Shown here in pieces: positions 14,323-16,670 of a stretch of DNA of 16,670 nt. The stretch is from an uncultured bacterium (GTDB lineage: Bacteria > Bacteroidota > Bacteroidia > Bacteroidales > Marinifilaceae): contig CAJMQA010000041.1 of the NCBI GenBank assembly GCA_905215395.1, positions 1-16,670 of the forward strand, given 5' to 3'. Each line of letters starts with the position of its first letter. The stretch's first letter is position 1. The notes under the pieces were generated by a model, which had not been told where the DNA came from, made no database searches, and worked only from the letters and a program-made list of their open reading frames with translations. The position numbers and the translations under genes were made by a program.

Positions 14323-16670
14323 TTAAAATCCAACAGTCAGTTTAAAATTAAATTCACGTGCCACAGGATAAGCAAAAGCATTACCCGACCCTACATCCAG
14401 ACCTCTGTACTTCGTAAAAGTCAGTAAATTCCGGGCATTAAAACCGAGAGACAAATTCGTCATCTTCCATTTTTGAACCAATCGCGAAGGGAAACGGTAA
14501 CTCAATGATAAATTTGTCATCCGCAGATAATCTCCCTTTGAATAACGGTCGGAAATACACATCGAAGACCACAAATCATTATCCGATGTCGTAAAACGAG
14601 GCACATCTGTCACATCTCCGGCAAACTGCCAATAATACAAATACTTCTTCTCCCGGTTCGTAGCCGATACTTTCAAATCCGAAGAATAACCTAACGCTAC
14701 ACGTCTTTCATCCGCTTCATTATTCGGCGCATTTTGATAATCATTAAAATTCGGAATTAAATGCCCTGTCTTAAATGTCCACGACGTGGTAAACTCCAAA
14801 CCTTTATAACGCATTACCGTATTAAAACCACCCACATATTTCGGATTGGAACGTCCGAGATATTGCATGGAAGAAGCTATAAATCCAAGTCTGTCAGAAC
14901 TTCCCCGAAGATAATCCACTTTCTCAGGAACCTCATTCATCGAACCTACCAAATATTGATACTCCTCTTTCTTTTTGTCAGAATAAGAATCCCAGGCATC
15001 CAGAAATCTTCCATAAGCCCTTTTTCCTTCTTCTGTCAAATAGTATTGCGGATTACCCGACAGCGGATTCACGCCGGCAAACTTCCAACCGTATATACTT
15101 CCGGTTTCTTTACCCACAATATTGATAACACCTCCTTGCACCACAGCTCCCCCTTCTATCACCTCCCGATAAGAAGCATAATTATAATGCGACTTCTTGA
15201 TTACATTTTTATTGCGTGCAATATTAAACGAAGTACTGAAAGTAAAATCCCCCGATTTCACCCATCTTACATTCAGATAGAATTCCAGACCGCTATTCTC
15301 AACAATACCGCCATTGGCTTTCACTGAGGTCCGCCCCGTAGAGGAAGGCACTTCCAGATTTTCCAATACATCCTCCGTCCGGTTGGAATAATAGTCAAAC
15401 GTAAAATTAATGCGGTTATCCAACAACGTCAGATCCAGACCGATATTCCGGTCTTTTTTCTTTTCCCAGCCTACAGTCGGATTAGGATAGGTAAAATCTG
15501 TCGCATAACGATTCCCCATATACATATTGCTACCGAAAGAAATCGTGGAAAACGGATAAGCTGAACGGTCGATATTACCGGTATACCCGTAAGAACCCCG
15601 AAGTGCCAATTCCGTTACTACCGGATTCTTGAAAAATTTTTCATTATGCAGGTTATAGCGGGCTCCGACCGACCATAAAGGGGTAAAACGATTGGTATTC
15701 CCGATGACATCCGCACCATCGGCCCGGTAATTAAAATTCAAGATATAACGATCCTTATACCCATAACGTAACGAACCTAAAAATGACACACTGCGATCCT
15801 GTCCATCGGAAGTCTGGAACATACCCCCTACAGATGTTAACAAATCCTCATATGCCACGTTCTTATCGAAAGTCGGTACACCTGTAATCCGGTAATCCCC
15901 ATAATAAATAGGAGAAGTATAACCGAAATTCGTAAACTTTTTCGACATAACCTCATTCGCCAGCAAAACACTCAAAAGATGATCCTGTTTCACTGTAAAC
16001 GAATAATCGATCTGATTCCGGATAGACCAATTGTAATTTTTCCCCGAATTTTCAGACAACTCCCCATTGTCATACTCCGCAGGCATAATATTATAATCCT
16101 TAAAAGCATTCCGCCCAAACGTCTCATTCTTCCAGGAAGTATACGTCCCCGCATTTACCTCCCGGGTTTCTGTATTATAACTGATCCCCTTGCGGACAAT
16201 AGACTCCAGCGAAAGTCCCGGAATCACTTCATAACGAACATTAAATGTCAATTCCACATCTGAACCATCCTGCTTCAAACGGGTGTCACGCATTTCTTTC
16301 AAAATATTAAACTGATCATACACATAGCCAGAAGCCCTTTCGGATGTATAGTTATTACTCAAATAACTCAAATCAGCAGCATAATGCCCCTCCTCATCGA
16401 AAGGCCGTTCATAGGGATTCGCAAACATCGCATAAGTAAACGGATCAATTGCCGAAGCATTATCCCTGTTTTTCCGCGAATTGGCTGAAACGTTCAAAGC
16501 AACAATCAAATTCTGCACCGGACGGTAATCCAGTTTCATCAATAAACCTGCACTCTGATACTTATTAGAAATCAGAATACCGTTCTTTTCCTGATAATTT
16601 ACCGAAGTATAATACGTCAGTTCATCCGTTCCTCCTCTCAGGCTGATATTATGCGAATGTGACTGTGCCG
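14323..16670 (-). CDS. SusC/RagA-family TonB-dependent transporter, partial (N-terminus outside window)
   Basis: The open frame continues to the right edge, so 781 residues of the C-terminal part are present; the signal peptide, carboxypeptidase-like domain, TonB box and most of the plug lie outside. The first visible residues (HSHNISLRGGTDELTYYTSV, then NGILISNKYQSAG) are the SusC strand pair at the plug-barrel junction. The barrel carries family motifs such as ALRGSYGYTGN, NPTVGWEKKKDRNIGLDLTL, GLEFYLNVRW, GRSNPKYVGGFN and LRMTNLSLSYRFP, and ends in a terminal Phe as expected for BAM-inserted proteins. The role is TonB-powered uptake across the outer membrane together with SusD. An internal TTG or ATG near 16542-16537 is not the real start, because the frame is continuous and family-like upstream of it. 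Confidence 0.93.
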   Translation of the reverse strand, partial: AQSHSHNISLRGGTDELTYYTSVNYQEKNGILISNKYQSAGLLMKLDYRPVQNLIVALNVSANSRKNRDNASAIDPFTYAMFANPYERPFDEEGHYAADLSYLSNNYTSERASGYVYDQFNILKEMRDTRLKQDGSDVELTFNVRYEVIPGLSLESIVRKGISYNTETREVNAGTYTSWKNETFGRNAFKDYNIMPAEYDNGELSENSGKNYNWSIRNQIDYSFTVKQDHLLSVLLANEVMSKKFTNFGYTSPIYYGDYRITGVPTFDKNVAYEDLLTSVGGMFQTSDGQDRSVSFLGSLRYGYKDRYILNFNYRADGADVIGNTNRFTPLWSVGARYNLHNEKFFKNPVVTELALRGSYGYTGNIDRSAYPFSTISFGSNMYMGNRYATDFTYPNPTVGWEKKKDRNIGLDLTLLDNRINFTFDYYSNRTEDVLENLEVPSSTGRTSVKANGGIVENSGLEFYLNVRWVKSGDFTFSTSFNIARNKNVIKKSHYNYASYREVIEGGAVVQGGVINIVGKETGSIYGWKFAGVNPLSGNPQYYLTEEGKRAYGRFLDAWDSYSDKKKEEYQYLVGSMNEVPEKVDYLRGSSDRLGFIASSMQYLGRSNPKYVGGFNTVMRYKGLEFTTSWTFKTGHLIPNFNDYQNAPNNEADERRVALGYSSDLKVSATNREKKYLYYWQFAGDVTDVPRFTTSDNDLWSSMCISDRYSKGDYLRMTNLSLSYRFPSRLVQKWKMTNLSLGFNARNLLTFTKYRGLDVGSGNAFAYPVAREFNFKLTVGF

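Noticed and set aside
14761..15327. 188-codon plus-strand reading frame
   Set aside because: Antisense to a well-conserved SusC barrel region; no credible product.

Overview
The window looks like a chromosomal segment of a Bacteroidota (Bacteroidales) bacterium. The evidence is a SusC/SusD (RagA/RagB) outer-membrane pair, lipoprotein signals, TAnnTTTG-type promoter boxes, weak Shine-Dalgarno sequences, and a surface polysaccharide locus of Bacteroidales type. The species cannot be named from the sequence. Every gene I accept lies on the minus strand, so the biological order runs from the right edge to the left edge.

Right half (16670 to 10088): an outer-membrane uptake operon. It contains a SusC/RagA TonB-dependent transporter cut by the window edge, a SusD/RagB lipoprotein, a lipoprotein related to the zinc-dependent (metzincin-type) lipoprotein proteases but with its zinc-binding motif destroyed, and a secreted thioredoxin-fold protein (WCGPCK) with a long helical C-terminus. 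A strong intrinsic terminator at 10002-10040 closes the unit.

Middle (10087 to 9244): an 844-base AT-rich gap upstream of the polysaccharide operon. It holds a consensus Bacteroidetes promoter with an overlapping dyad, a 149-bp segment bounded by 16-bp inverted repeats with a promoter -7 box pointing away from the operon (a candidate invertible promoter in its OFF orientation), and a GC-rich island that folds as an RNA of about 147 nt with a tRNA/tmRNA-like acceptor plus T-arm. This gap is the most novel part of the window.

Left half (9243 to 1): a surface polysaccharide biosynthesis locus. A first block makes the activated sugar and starts the repeat unit: DegT-type aminotransferase, WbpD-like N-acetyltransferase, UDP-sugar dehydrogenase and an unusual membrane sugar-phosphate transferase. 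This block ends at a remnant of an AAA/DUF4143 ATPase gene and a perfect hairpin terminator. A 173-residue protein of unknown function follows. Then comes a strikingly AT-rich block with the Wzy-like polymerase, the Wzx flippase and a FemAB/GNAT-like aminoacyl or acyl transferase that runs off the left edge. The composition change near 3826 suggests that the polymerase/flippase cassette was acquired separately. No glycosyltransferases and no sugar 3-dehydrogenase are seen; they must lie beyond the left edge or elsewhere.
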